42,957 bases of DNA from Rhizopus sp. PT2906 (GCA_025529335.1 JAMYHX010000473.1:1-42957), one strand, 5' to 3'; counted from the first letter of the stretch, positions 19,234-30,707 are shown. Notes: generated from the sequence alone by a model not told the origin. Program-made: numbers and translations.

Positions 19234-21657
19234 TTAATGAAGTGCTAAAATAGCACTCACGAATTTTCCAACCTTATCTTCATCTTGTCGAGCCATCTCA
19301 ATGATCATCAGCAATTTCTTGATACCAATGGCTATTCTGTCCTCAATACTTGACTGTCGAAGATAAGACATGGCTTGATTATGTTCTGCTTCCGTAAAGA
19401 GGTCGACTGTCTGTAATACGATTTCTATACCTTCTATAGTGCTAATAGGTGGTATGTAGATCTCATTTGAAAATTCAGGTATCATGCCCATTTCATCCAA
19501 GATATGACGCTGTGAAGTAGTTGCGAGAATCAACAGACGACGATCCTTTGGTGGCTTCTTTTTCAGCAAGACCAATAAGGCTTGTAAGACACCATTTGAG
19601 AAACGAGGTCCAATAGGCACATAGTCAAGCAGTCGTTCGATGCCATCAATTACAATCACACTTACAGGCGATTTGTATGAATCGTTGAATATCTTGTTGA
19701 TTTCATTTACTTTGGCAGATTCTGTCATTCCAACCATGGTTTCAGGAGAGATAAGTTTAATAAAGGGGAATTCACTCTTCATTGCAATTGTGGCTGCCAG
19801 AGCTGTCTTGCCACTACCAGCGGGGCCAGAGAGCAAGACACTGACTAGGGGTGTACGACTCGATTGACGCACTTGTTCGACATAAAGTCGACCATCAGCC
19901 AAGATTTGCTCAATGGCAGGTGTATACACAATAATTGAATTTTGAACACATTGCTTTAGTTCAGCTTCAGATACACCAAAGGATGGTTGTACCTCCTTTA
20001 GAGCATTCAAAAAGTCCTCCATACCAATCTTCATGGTTTCCATATCTGTTGAAATACCAGCCATTGTACCCACCTTGATGTGTCTGTTGAAAGCATACGA
20101 AGAGGCGGCCTTCACTACACCAGAGATTTCGGCACCACTGTAGTTCTTTGTAAGTTCCGCCAATTGTTCGAGGGACACATCAGGTTCGAGAACCTCATTT
20201 TCTCTCATTTTAGATGTATGAATCTTTAAGATCTGAAGACGACCTGCTTCATCAGGTAAACCAATTTCCATGTGCACTTCCAAACGACCAGGACGCAAAA
20301 GGGCTTCATCAATCATATCCTTTCTGTTCGTCATACCAATGATCAAAATATTGTTGAGTTGTTCAACACCATCCATCTTGGCTAAGAGTTGATTCACAAC
20401 AGAATCGCCTACACCCGTATCGCCACTTCGCATACCACGCGCTTTACAAATGGCATCTAACTCATCAAAGATGATGATATGCAAGCCAGATTCTTCTCCC
20501 TTTTGTCTATATTCTTCTTCAGCATCAGCAAATAGCTTGCGTACATTCTCTTCACTTTGACCCACAAATTTAGACAGCACCTCAGGACCACTCACCACCT
20601 TGGGCTCCTTGGCGTTCAGCATTTTACCGATTTGACGTGCCATCAATGTTTTACCTGTACCAGGAGGACCATAAAGAAGAATACCCTTGACATGTTGCAC
20701 ACCGAGTTTCTCGACAAGTGCAGGGGGAAAGATACGAGATGCAAAGGCACGACGAAAGATAGCATTGAACTCATCATCTAGACCACCAATTCCGAGATCT
20801 TCAAACTTGAAATCGGGCTTAATCAAGGCTTTAGCCTTCATACTATAACCAAAAAAAGGAGGGTGAGTTTTGCGTGTTGCCATACTCTTGCTTTTCACTT
20901 ACGCTTTTTTCTTTGATTCCTTCAAATTGACAAACGATCCCTCTGCCTTGGCAAATTCAAGTCTGGTATCACGCGTCAAGATACCACGTACTGTATCTGT
21001 CGTCTTTCTCTCCTGATGGGGATCAATCTCCCCTTTCCTCAACATATTGAGATCAACTACATCTAAATCTGTCACGGTCGCTCTAAATTTGACCCCGCAG
21101 TATTCGAAAACAAAGTATTGTCCTCTATTGTATATTTGTCCATGAAAGTTCTATGAAAGAGTGAATATTATTTTGTTTTTGTTTAGTTTTCCCTCTTACG
21201 ATGATGAAGGCTTGAACGAGATCCTCTTCCTTGTATTCTGTTGCCATTCTATTACTCTTTGAATAAAATTCGATATCGAGTTTCATATAAGCAAGTTTGA
21301 TGTCCAGACCATCTCCGTGAATTTCAATAGGTTCTACTGACACTTTATCGCCTAGAGAGAAACTAGCCCAACGACGATGATTTCCATTGATGCCAATTTG
21401 ACCTTTTTGCATGTTTCTGTCTGGTCTGTTTTTTTTTGGGGGTTATTTATGTTTCTTTCTCTACATTGCCCTTGTTACCTGATTGTAAAAGCAAATTCAC
21501 CATTGACAAGAATATGGTGGATGCGAGGATCAAGAGCACCAGGAGCAACATAAGCATAATTAGTAAGTGCAGCAGCATCACTTGGACACTGAGCTACTTC
21601 TAAATAGCTTCCTTGGTCCTTTTCAGAGTGATGATTGTCGTAACGATAATAGTCCAT
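19234..21657 (-). CDS. SEC18: Vesicular-fusion ATPase Sec18/NSF
   Basis: Four exons on minus: 21657-21479, 21416-21200, 21150-20903, 20842-19234; 750 aa, matching Sec18/NSF. The N-domain (about 1-210) binds alpha-SNAP/SNARE complexes. The D1 AAA module has Walker A GPPGTGKT near residue 273, Walker B IIIFDELDAIC and the second region of homology GMTNRKDMIDEALLRPGR. The D2 module has Walker A GPAGSGKT and the degenerate Walker B VIVIDGIERLLDY typical of NSF D2. It hydrolyses ATP in D1 to disassemble SNARE complexes after membrane fusion. The exon 3-4 junction was chosen to join ESKKKA to MKAKALIKPDF; an ATG 57 bp further upstream in the last intron is in frame but not needed. Confidence 0.96.
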
Positions 21658-22217
21658 TGCCGTTTAAGCAAAGTAATAAAAAAGGAAAGGCAAATTCATG
21701 TTTAATTGTATTGAAAGGCACTATGTAACCAGTTATGATTGGACAATAGGTCACACAAGTAAACAAAGGGCAGATCAGATTTGAAAAACAAGAGACTACT
21801 GTTGTTGTTGTTGTATTAGATTAGTTTAACAAAGAGTAAAGCGTCTGATACATCTTTTTAGAGAGAAAGAGGAGAAGCTCCTTTTATGAATCTGAAGGCT
21901 AATGTGGCGCTACCCTTATAAGGGGATCCCTAATTGACATCATAGCCACTACTAGATGCAGTGTAGAACTATGATATGCTGTGGTTCTTTTAGGACAATA
22001 CAAATGAAACTAAAAGGATTTACAAAGACCGTGATAAAACGCTTTCACTGAAAAAGGAGATGACTAGAGATAACACATTTTGTCAAAAGGGAGATAGAAG
22101 ATCACGATAAGGGAGATTTAAGTTAATTGGACACTGCAAGCAGTAAAATATTTAAGATATATTTACAAAAACAAAGAAAGAAAAAAAATACATTTAGTTA
22201 ACAAAAAGAAAAAAGAA
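21658..22217. other. Intergenic, SEC18 upstream region
   Basis: Upstream region of SEC18 and 3' end of the next gene. ATTGG/CCAAT-like sequence near 21739 and a GTT repeat near 21800-21815. No ORF of note. Confidence 0.4.
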
Positions 22218-23569
22218 TTAAGCCAACATACTCTGCCGTTTCAAGAAGCTCGATTTCTGTGACATAAAGCGAAGGGATGATAAAGAAGGCGCTAGTGAAA
22301 ACGAAATTCGTTTCTTTTGTGGAGACTGTTCTGTCATTGCCGATCTGTGTTGATCAGCAATATCGTGCTTGTTTCTTGAGTCCAGGATGGTTCTTGCACT
22401 TGCTTTTCCAACCGTTGAGCTTTTGAATGCCATTCGATGAGGCTTACTTGATCGCGGCTCATTTAATATATCTTCTTTATCATCTAGATCTTTAAAGCCA
22501 CAATGAGATGGTGCGAGATTGTCATGTCCACGAAGACCCTTCTTGCCAACTGTTGCATAAATCGTTGTCTTGTTGTACGTATTAGGTTGGATCATTTGGC
22601 ATTCTCTTTCTTCATATAGATTATCCCGTTGAAGTCTGTCTAAAAATACAGAAGATGGAGAGTATGGTACAATAGTCGATTGTGGTCTAATGTTCTTTCT
22701 GGTGATCTGTTTAGATGTCTTGGTCGTACTGTTGTTATTTTTAGAATACTCTAGTATGGCTGGTAATCCTTGTTGCTTTCTTTTGCTAAAGGTGCCTTGA
22801 TGGTCCGAGCAGGGCGGCTCTGTCTGGTCTACCTTTGCTCGTACAACGTTCGGATCGTGCGGAGGAACGGCAGGTTGCTTGAGAAGAGAAAGACGGTTGA
22901 AGGAGCTACTCAGGAAAAATCGGTGGCTCTTTGAAGATGTTGAAGCAGATGCGCGCGGCTTGGGAGCCTCAGGTAGACGGCTATCGGACCTTCCCAAATA
23001 GTGAGGGCTACTCTTGTTATGATGCTTAGTTTGAGTGCTGTCAGAGGGTCGCATTGCCTTTTTAAGAAAAGTGCTGAAGGAAGCTTTAGGTGTAGGAGAG
23101 ACTATGTCAAATTCCTGATTTGAATGCAAGAGTAGGCTTTTTCGTTTGCTAGAGCTTAATGGTGTTGAGATACTAGACATTCGTGGTCGTAAGCATGGAA
23201 AAGCTATATGTATATATATATTATCATCATCATTATCATTAGTTATAAACCCAAGGAAAATCATTTACAAATGTTACCTTCTTTCAAGGCTAAAGGTGGA
23301 CCCTTTTGCTTATTAGTGTTGATCCAAGTTCTTAATTGAGTATCTGCCTCCATAAAATGTTTATATTTTTCTTGGTATAATCGAATGCGATCCTCAATCA
23401 TCATAGCACAAAGACTATCATATTTTGATGGAGAGTAAGTTGTGGGTTCGTATTGCTCTTCATGAGCTCTTCTTGTAGAATATTTTATAAATGAAGTCTT
23501 CTTTTTCTTCAGCTCATCATTCACGTGATGAATTGGAGAAGTGGATTCTTTTTTATGTGTGTATAGCAT
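22218..23569 (-). CDS. Uncharacterised Ser-rich basic protein
   Basis: Two exons on minus, 23569-23278 and 23203-22218; 425 aa. The first ATG in the open frame is at 23569; an in-frame TAA lies upstream. The 74-nt intron joins LALKE to AFPCLRPR. The N-terminal 100 residues include a possibly helical, charged segment (AMMIEDRIRLYQEKYKHFM) ending in QLRTWINTNKQKGPPL. The rest is rich in Ser, Lys, Arg and Pro, with SSS runs and basic patches, and looks disordered. The end (SFSLAPSLSSLRFMSQKSSF) has a possible short repeat pattern. No transmembrane segment, signal peptide or known domain is visible. The length of open frame and proper splice sites support a real gene. It may be lineage-specific. 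A cytoskeletal or signalling scaffold is a guess only. Confidence 0.72.
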
Positions 23570-24694
23570 TGCCTGTTGTAGTTTATTCTCCAAGTTATAA
23601 TTGTCGTTTTAGGAAAATAAAAGAAAAAGAAAGGAAAAGAGAAAAGCAGTTTTTACATATGCTTTTTCTACTATATTTATAAAAACTCCTTAATCACCAA
23701 ATGAATCACTCTTTGGGTCAATATCACTGTTACACTCTGTTAGGGACCTCCTGCATAACTTTTTTTTTTGGGTAAAAGGTCATCTGTCCCCTACAAAACC
23801 TGATGAGGGCCTAGTTTGAATAATTACCCTCTCATCTTGGCCTCTCCCCCCCTCCTCCTCCTCCTCCTAATATTAAAAGATTGACCTGTTTCAATCACAT
23901 AGAACCGATCGGCTTCAAAATAAAATCTATATACACCACGCATGCTGATATGTTATCTCCTGAGTTTAATCTACTGAGCCAGTGCAGATGTACATACATG
24001 GAAGGAAGAAAGGGTATGATTTATGAACCCGCTTACTGATTCTCCACTGTATGTCAATTGTTACGTTATTTTAACAATGTAAGCACCTGCATTTTATTTT
24101 CTGCTTTTGCATGTAGGACAAACCTTTGTAGTGAAAACGCCCATCTCTAGTTGCAAATATGAATAAAAAGTATAGACATGGAATGTAAAGATAGAAAAGA
24201 AAGATGTTATTGAAGATATGTTTTAGAGGACAATAAATGGTCATAAACACAAAACATGAAAAAGGTGAAAAAATCAATATTTATTGACAAATCCGCTTAA
24301 TGAACTCACGATACTATAAAAAGGAGTAGCAAGGCATTAGGCAAAATGGTAAAAGCGAGGAGGTTCTGGAATTAAACTGTAGGATGGTTTCACGCCCGTG
24401 CACTTTGCATGATTTAGAACATGCACCAGATGATTCCATACTTCTTTGTTTAAGCTGTAACATCATTACTTTTAATAAACAAGTTCATTTTGTAAAAAAA
24501 TAATTCCTTTTTGTAGATAGCAAATAAGTTCTTTACATGAAAAAAAAAAGGGGGAAAATAGGAGAACATAAAAAAAGCTCTATATTTGGATTCAAAGCCG
24601 TAGTATTTAATACAATTTTCCTATAACAGTAGCTTGTTTAAAAATATATTATATATGAGGAGATGACATATGGTTCCTTACAAACACATGTCCT
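23570..24694. other. Intergenic 1.1 kb
   Basis: Upstream of the Ser-rich protein gene. Contains a CTC trinucleotide run near 23846-23869 and scattered A/T tracts. Short ORFs on both strands lack recognisable content. I see no RNA gene. Confidence 0.4.
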
Positions 24695-25207
24695 TTAAAT
24701 GGCGGATGATGAAGATAGATCAGCTGTTGGATCTTGATCACTATCAGGCTTAGTGCCATACTTGGCTTTAGCACGTTTTGCTCTGCGCGCTTTTTGTTTT
24801 GCTATTTTTGCCGCCCGTTGAGCCACCTTGCTCAGTGGACCGTTCTCCAATTCGTCCAATTTTTCACGTAGCAGCTTTCGAGCTATACCTCGATTATCAG
24901 CAAGTGACCGTGATTGTTGACACTAGTCTATTTAGTATTTCATCCTTTTCTCTCCCCCCCTTCTTTTTTTTTAGTTTACCTGAACTCGGATACCAGTAGG
25001 AATATGACGCAAGTCTACACAAGTCGATCGTTTATTTATACATTGGCCACCAGGGCCAGAACCTTTTACAAATGTCTCAATCAAATCTTCATCTCTTAAA
25101 ATGATCTTTTTCCGCTCTTGATTAGTCGCTTTGGCTGCGAACTGTCTTGTGTTTTGCAATAATGGAGTTAATCTGACAATAGATTTAATTGTTGATAAAA
25201 GTGACAT
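24695..25207 (-). CDS. Mitochondrial GGQ-domain peptide-release factor (Rso55/MTRFR-like)
   Basis: Two exons on minus, 25207-24980 and 24922-24695; 151 aa. The N-terminus (MSLLSTIKSIVRLTPLLQNT) is a basic, amphipathic presequence for mitochondria. The core has GSGPGGQCINKRSTCVDL, carrying the GGQ that triggers peptidyl-tRNA hydrolysis, then PTGIRVQ, the intron, and CQQSRSLADNRGIARKLL. The tail is Lys/Arg-rich (KARRAKRAKAKYG), as in factors that dock in the ribosome. There is no stop-codon-recognition domain, so it belongs with the rescue factors MTRFR (C12orf65), yeast Rso55 and ICT1, which release stalled mitoribosomes. The sequence after GGQ fits MTRFR/Rso55 best. It is 59 bp downstream of DPH4 on the same strand. 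Confidence 0.9.
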
Positions 25208-25266
25208 ATATATTTTTGTTATGAAAGAAAAGAAAAAAAAGCCCGTGTGTGTTAATGTGACTTTTA

Positions 25267-25738
25267 TCACTCCTCTTCTTCTTCCAAGACTTCATACAAC
25301 ACTCGAATCTTGAGTGAACAATTGTTGCAGCCTACAATATCAATACCATGTTCAAGGTCTATTTCTGTGATTATGTAATCTCCAGAACAACGACATTGAT
25401 AAAAGTAGCTTCTATCTTCTTCTGCATATTCCATATCATCCAAATCAATTTCGGCACCGATAGCTAAATCGTTCTTGTTTCTTTTGCTTTCAAGCTCGAT
25501 ATCGTATCTTTTACGGCTCTCGGCATTTCTTAGCACTTCCCATGCTTTCAAAACCTTTTGTGCTGTATAATTGTTTTCATTGGTTGATTTGTCTGGATGA
25601 TGCTGTTGTTTAATGAGACACTCTTTCACTTTTATTACATGTTTTTCTTACTTGTAATATTAACTGGTGAAATCTTTGTTTTATTAAGTCAAGAGAAGCA
25701 GTTTCGCTCACTCCAAGAACTTCATAGTAAGTTGTCAT
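25267..25738 (-). CDS. DPH4: Diphthamide biosynthesis protein 4 (J-domain, CSL zinc finger)
   Basis: Two exons on minus, 25738-25652 and 25602-25267; 140 aa. The N-terminal J domain has MTTYYEVLGVSETASLDLIK and the HPD signature (QHHPDKS), which is correct only when the 49-nt intron is removed. The C-terminal CSL zinc finger has YQCRCSGDYIIT and VGCNNCSLKI (C-x-C ... C-x2-C). This combination defines Dph4/Jjj3 (DNAJC24), the electron-carrying J protein used in the first step of diphthamide synthesis on elongation factor 2. It ends in a Glu run. The gene sits 59 bp upstream of the mitochondrial release factor and 122 bp downstream of the hydrolase-like gene, all on minus. Confidence 0.92.
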
Positions 25739-25860
25739 TATTAAATCTATAAAATGGGACGTACGTAAAAAAAAAAAAAGAAAAATAAATATTCACAAAA
25801 GGGGTGGCTTTTAAGGCAATGTTATAATGTAAGCAAAGCGATGGTTTAGCGGAATATAAA

Positions 25861-27461
25861 TCAACTCTTCCATACAACACCATCTTGCTCTGTTAGTACT
25901 TCAGCCTTGCGATCCAGTATGTCCTGTACTTTTTCTTTTACTCCCCATTTTCCTCTATGTCCACTGACGAACCATGAGATGATATCTTCTTGTGCCTTTA
26001 ATCTGCCTTCGAGTTTAAACTCTGGACCTTCCCCTGTGATCGCCAGCCGAACGTCTTCCTCGGTTGGTAATGAATATTTGGCATAAGGATAGTGTCTAAG
26101 GTCCTTTTTTGATGACAGTATTAGTTGATTGGGCGCTGGTTGATTAAAATAGAGCTGATCTATCTCTTCATCTGATATATCTCCTAATCGAGAGGGTTCC
26201 CATTGTGGCTTTCGTCTAGGTTTACTCAGAAACATAGCCTCTACACCCTCATGAAAGTCTCTAGTTACTAAAAACTTTTGAATAAGATCAAACTCCATTT
26301 TTAAACAATCGACCAGCGACATGGATCGACCCTTTCTTAAAGCCTTTAGTGTGACCTTTAAACTTGTTGGCGATAATGATAATAATTTCTGTTTGGTTTC
26401 ACGCGTCCAAACGGTCGATTTTTCTCGGTCTAGGGCGTTGATGATATCTTCTATGGTATCATGGGCAAAGCATCTAATGGAGACTATCATAAACATCTCA
26501 CCTTTTCTTTTTTTTTTTTTTTTCTTCTCCATACCTATCAATAACTTCTCTAATCTCTTTTTGAAATCCAACCTTGTTGACTGATTTTGGTTCAACAAAC
26601 TTTTCCAACACTCTCTGTATGATTTCATGTTCTGAAGTCTCCAAGTCAATCAATCTATCTTCTAAAGCAGGGATCCTTGAAGAAGGAATATAATGTGTTG
26701 CAATTCCAGAAAAGCTACCCGAGCATAGAAAGAAAAAAAAAGGTTAAGAAAGAGAACATCATCATATATATATTACGCAGCAATTACTTTACAACGTATC
26801 TATTCCTTCCACTCTACTACCGGTTAATGCCAAATAAGTTCCAATTTCACCATCCAAACGAGGTAGATAAAAGCTAGAACCTGAGCTTAGAAATGCACCT
26901 ATGCTTGTCTCTGGCAGGGCAAATATGGTTCTTTCTGTTGCTATCCTGAAAGGTCCATGTATGAATAAGCCTAAGGCTCCGCCTACTTGATATATAGCTA
27001 TTAGGTTTATTCATATCAACACAATGACGCTTACATGCATAACCGTCTAAAATAGATATGTAGGGTGTTTGAAGTGTTGCAATCATTTGTACTAGACTAA
27101 ATTTATCCTGAAAAAAGTATAGTGCATCTGGGTCCCTTGCGTTTGCCTTTTGTAAAATGTCTATGAATAAAAAGGGTTTTTCAGTATGGAAAGTCTGTAT
27201 ACATATACATGTATGTATGTATTTAACATTACCTAATATATCATCTCCTACACTAAACTTTCCTTTACCCGTACTTTTCATAATAATGACTTTAGCCAGG
27301 GTTGACACCTCCCAGGCCTTCAGTTGAGGTCCAATATTTCTTATCATACTCAGATTTAATGCGTTTAATTTTTCAGGTCTATTTAGCACAAACATACGAG
27401 CACCAGATAACTTTTTGTGAAGGACGTACGTCTGTGATAGAGATAAGATATCTAAGGTCAT
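25861..27461 (-). CDS. 3-hydroxyisobutyryl-CoA hydrolase-like protein, possible mitoribosomal mS47
   Basis: Five exons on minus: 27461-27233, 27160-27035, 26982-26793, 26714-26535, 26473-25861; 445 aa. The crotonase fold follows HIBCH: MFVLNRPEKLNALN, IHGPFRIATERTIFALPET, YLPRLDG, then FAHDTIEDII and SLKVTLKALRKG. Active-site hallmarks are altered. The usual AFCAGGD reads KFSVGDD, the usual GGGVGL reads ACGALGL, and after PETSIG the usual F-P-D-V-G-G reads FLSSGSS, so the catalytic Asp is missing. In yeast the family member Ehd3 is also the mitoribosomal small-subunit protein mS47, so a structural role is plausible. The start at 27461 is the first ATG in frame; upstream, possible splice sites around 27470-27530 could give a longer, mitochondrially targeted N-terminus. 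The four introns have clean GT-AG ends. Confidence 0.85.
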
Positions 27462-28329
27462 TCATTGTTTATAAATCGCTTACTTCTGATAACTCTTCTT
27501 CAAACTGATGCTGAATTTCTGTTGAGATCTAGTTCTAATATAGTAAGTGGGAAAGTCCTCTCCTTTTTTATAAAGTTCTTTACATGACGATTAATGATGT
27601 AGTGTGAACATCTTGTGGTCACAGATAAGTTATGTATTGATTTTGGTTTAAAGCGTATCAAATAATTCATTTTGAAAGTGAGATAAAGAAAGAGAGAGAA
27701 AAGAGAAAATATATATATATAAAAAAAAAAAGAGAATGTGTGAAACGTAAAGACATCAAAGAAAAGAGAGACAGTTTGTTATATAAATTAAGTCTTGCCT
27801 TTTTTTTTTATTGTAAAATATCTTTCTTTATCATTTTAAATGCTTATTTATTCTATTGGGCCAACATATGCAACCTTTAATAACAAGATGCAGTTTAACC
27901 AAAGAGTAATCATCATTGATGGTCCAAAGTTTCGTTATTTTCTTTTGTCAAGACAGTTGACATCATAAAAAGATGTATCAATGCTCTTATTTTATATCTG
28001 TTCACGCTTATTAAACACCCTGCAAAAAGCGTCATCAGAAAAATTCATTTTGACGCTTTATAATGTTCAAAAGGAACTACTGTGTCATACAGGCATAGTA
28101 CATATTTCCTTTTATAGAATATTACTCCACACTCAAACATTGATCATGAAATCAAGCTTCAAGCTCTAAAAGGGTCCAGCTCAAGTCAATCAAGCTTCTT
28201 TTGTAGATATAAATTATTAAAAGCTCAGGGGGGCATTAAATGCGTCTAATGGAATTCATACAGATGCTATAAAACAAAAGGCGTGCTATTTACGGGTGAC
28301 ATTAAGGAATATATACATCTGAACCCTGC
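27462..28329. other. Intergenic
   Basis: Upstream region of the hydrolase-like gene. Sequence near 27470-27530 could contain a further 5' exon (see that gene). A-tracts and TA repeats near 27706-27732. No other ORF recognised. Confidence 0.4.
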
Positions 28330-28927
28330 ATGTTTTAAATGAAAGCAACAAAAAGCAATGTATGCTTTTGCTAAAAATCATGCCCACTGGACAGCAAACG
28401 ACTAGAGAAAGATGAATTGGACAGACAAGTCGAGCTTTGAAATTGACAAGCTGCTCTCACAGCACAGGATATGACGTAATATTTGGGAAAAATACAACAA
28501 AGAAATACCTGGCGCCAATCTTCAAAAGTGGCAGAATTTTAATCATGGTTTGGGGCGCCATAGCCGGTGGAAAGAAGTCGAAACTTGTGTTTATGAGAAA
28601 GGAATGAAGACAAGTGCCGACTTCATAAACCAAGCCTATGGTCCAGCGTTACTAGACTTTTACAAAAGTCTAGATAGTCCTGTACTCATGGAAGGTGGCG
28701 TACCTATCCATAGAGCGAAAACTGCTGCCAAATGGAAGGAGACAAAGGGCATAAACAAGATGTCTTGGCCAGCTCAGTCGCCAGATTTAAATCCAATCGA
28801 AAATTTGTGGAGCATGATGAAGAAGAGGATTAATGCGTTTTCATCCACGAATTACCTTAGTGTGCCCAACACTCCTAAGGTTCCTGAACACATGGTCAAC
28901 CCACTTGAGCCAATTGTATGCATTTAA
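28330..28927 (+). pseudogene. Decayed Tc1-like transposase (second type)
   Basis: Coding remains in several frames. NHAHWTAND followed by a TAG, then MNWTDKSSFEI with the first catalytic Asp, further frameshifts, and an open part from 28550 ending in MSWPAQSPDLNPIENLWSMMKK with the third acid. The position of the second catalytic Asp reads LMEGGVPIHRAK, where Gly replaces the Asp of the usual M-x-D-G-A-P. It is a different Tc1 lineage from the element at 13101: SPDLNPIENLW here against SPELNPIEQFW there. No terminal repeats found. Confidence 0.75.
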
Positions 28928-29056
28928 AGCAAAAGTTTACCGGAATCGACATTGGAGAATCCCAAAAAGTTCCAATATGCGCATAGGTTTCTTTTGGCCG
29001 CATTAGATCAAGAGTTGCAAGTTTTACCAAAATGGCTGTGGCCCTGCGGAACTGAT
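28928..29056 (+). other. Short protein-like stretch before the long-TIR element
   Basis: In frame after the stop of the Tc1 relic the sequence reads protein-like (FLLAALDQELQVLPKWLWP, then CGTDDVFN) and runs into the left terminal repeat of the next element. It may be a remnant of another gene or element cut by that insertion. I recognise no family. Confidence 0.3.
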
Positions 29057-30707
29057 GACGTGTTTAATATAAATCATTATAATAACACGAGCATAATCTC
29101 ATAGTAGAGCATGTATTCTACTTAACATTCATCTATCGTATCTGATAATAATACAGAAAGAGTACTGACAACATTGGCAAATAATCACACTGACCACATT
29201 AATATAAATAGTAGTCATAGATTCTCTACCCCTAAAAACGCCTACGCGTCTTAATTTAATCATATTCAGCTCTTCTAATAAACAATCTAATTCGTATATT
29301 CTCGACTTAATAGCTTTTTTACAATTAACAAAGCTGAATACAACAACTGAGCAATCAAAAACAAAAACTGTGAAAAATTATCTGTTTTTCATTGACCAGT
29401 TTTGTGGATAACTGTGTTGAGACAACATTGGGATCAACTTCAGCTGCAATGACGCATATGGGATATGATTACGAAAGAACATAGTGGGTGCGCCGAGTTA
29501 TTCCTGTATTTCAAACATTTGCTAACCAAACTGGCTTGCTCTCGTTTGACTGGTGCGAGTGTGAATGAGGCACCACGCACAGGCAGACATGGATCCCGAA
29601 TATTGGCAAACAGGAAGACCATAGTTTGCCGATAGCCTTGGATGCGATTGGGCCGGCGTTGAGCGGTTGCTCATGGAAGGCTCTTCGGGACAGCATAAGG
29701 AAAAAATATCCAAGGCAATCGATGATAGCGTCGAACAAATCCACAATATGCTCAGCATGCTCAAGGGGATCGCTAACACCCACTTAGATTCAAGTTTGCA
29801 AACATTTTTACAAACGAAGGCATACGGTGTTTAATCGATTCGAGCGGCAATTGCTTTATCTGAAATGCAAATGAATGACCAAGGAAAATTCATCCACGGG
29901 CAAGCTTTGGCAGCAACAATCCCAACTTGTCACCGAGAACGAAACAAGCGACTTGGGGCCTTCAATATGGTTGCGTATTTGTTGATTGCTCTGGAAGCAC
30001 AAGTTGGCAATTTGGCTATATTGGATGACGAACAGGAAGGAAAATCCAACATGGAAATTGAAGAAAAAGCTCGGGTTAAGCTCTGCCCTGTTATCCCTGT
30101 TATGTAATAACAGTACTTGATAAAAAGAATAAAAAAGATGCACTGGCTTTTCTAACGATGGTCGATGGATGGTTAACGGATGATTAAAAATAGTTTACAG
30201 ATGGTCTTTGTGATTTATTGAATTATATTATAAGAGCAATGATAAATTACACAAGATGGAAAATGCTTGAAGATGGTCTGAAGATGGTCAAGTTTTAAGA
30301 CCATTTGATCTAACCAATCCAGCTTTTGTCTACTTCCACTCCCACCACTTTTGCCCATCTTGTTAATTTTTTTTTTTTTTGGTTCTCGGTATTTACCCTA
30401 GCATTTGTAAGAATGCGAAATAAAACCATTGAAATGACCTTTTTCAGCACTTTTTGTTGTATTCAGCTTTGTTATTAGAAAAAGGCTATTAAGTCGACAA
30501 CATACGAATTGGATTCTTTATTAAGAGCTGAATATGATTAAGTTTGTGTGAGAGTTTACTTGGGTAGAGTCTATTGTTATACTAGTAGCTACTATAGTTA
30601 TAATTATAAGTCATTCTTATCAGATGTGATAGAAGAATATAAATAGAATGTATGCTCTACTGTAAGATTATGCTCGAGTCATTATAATGATTTATATCAA
30701 ACACGCC
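29057..30707. mobile_element. Putative element with ~250-290 bp terminal inverted repeats
   Basis: The left arm (29057-29346) and right arm (30454-30707) are imperfect inverted copies. Outer parts share CGTGTTT-ATATAAATCATTATAAT, GAGCATAATCT and AGTAGAGCAT; inner parts share TTAATCATATTCAGCTCTT, ATTCGTAT, CGACTTAATAGC and AACAAAGCTGAATACAACAA. A less similar block of unequal length lies between. The interior holds a decayed ORF (see 29440-30107) and several GATGGTC motifs near 30160-30290. I found no clear target duplication or transposase domain. It could be a MULE-like, foldback or otherwise unclassified element. Confidence 0.7.
29440..30107 (+). pseudogene. Decayed ORF inside the long-TIR element
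   Basis: Protein-like pieces run through alternating frames. WVRRVIPVFQTFANQTGLLS lies near 29486-29550, followed by FDWCE. Another frame has LMEGSSGQHKEKISKAIDD near 29669-29727 and LSMLKG. The last open part, 29865-30107, has GQALAATIPTCHRERNKR and FNMVAYLLIALEAQ. The order (W-x-R-x-V-x-P-x-F, then a strand ending E-G-S-S, a long helix, then TIP-x-x-x-x-E-R) resembles hypothetical proteins that I recall as highly repeated in Mucorales, possibly the same superfamily as the relic at 1270-1728. Frameshifts and stops rule out a functional product here. Confidence 0.45.

Noticed and set aside
23846..23869. CTC repeat considered as a possible CRISPR-like or satellite array
   Set aside because: A plain trinucleotide microsatellite without spacers or longer units.
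29511..29783. Two overlapping 85-90 codon minus-strand ORFs in the long-TIR element
   Set aside because: They lie opposite the + strand frames that carry family-like motifs and show no recognisable content themselves.
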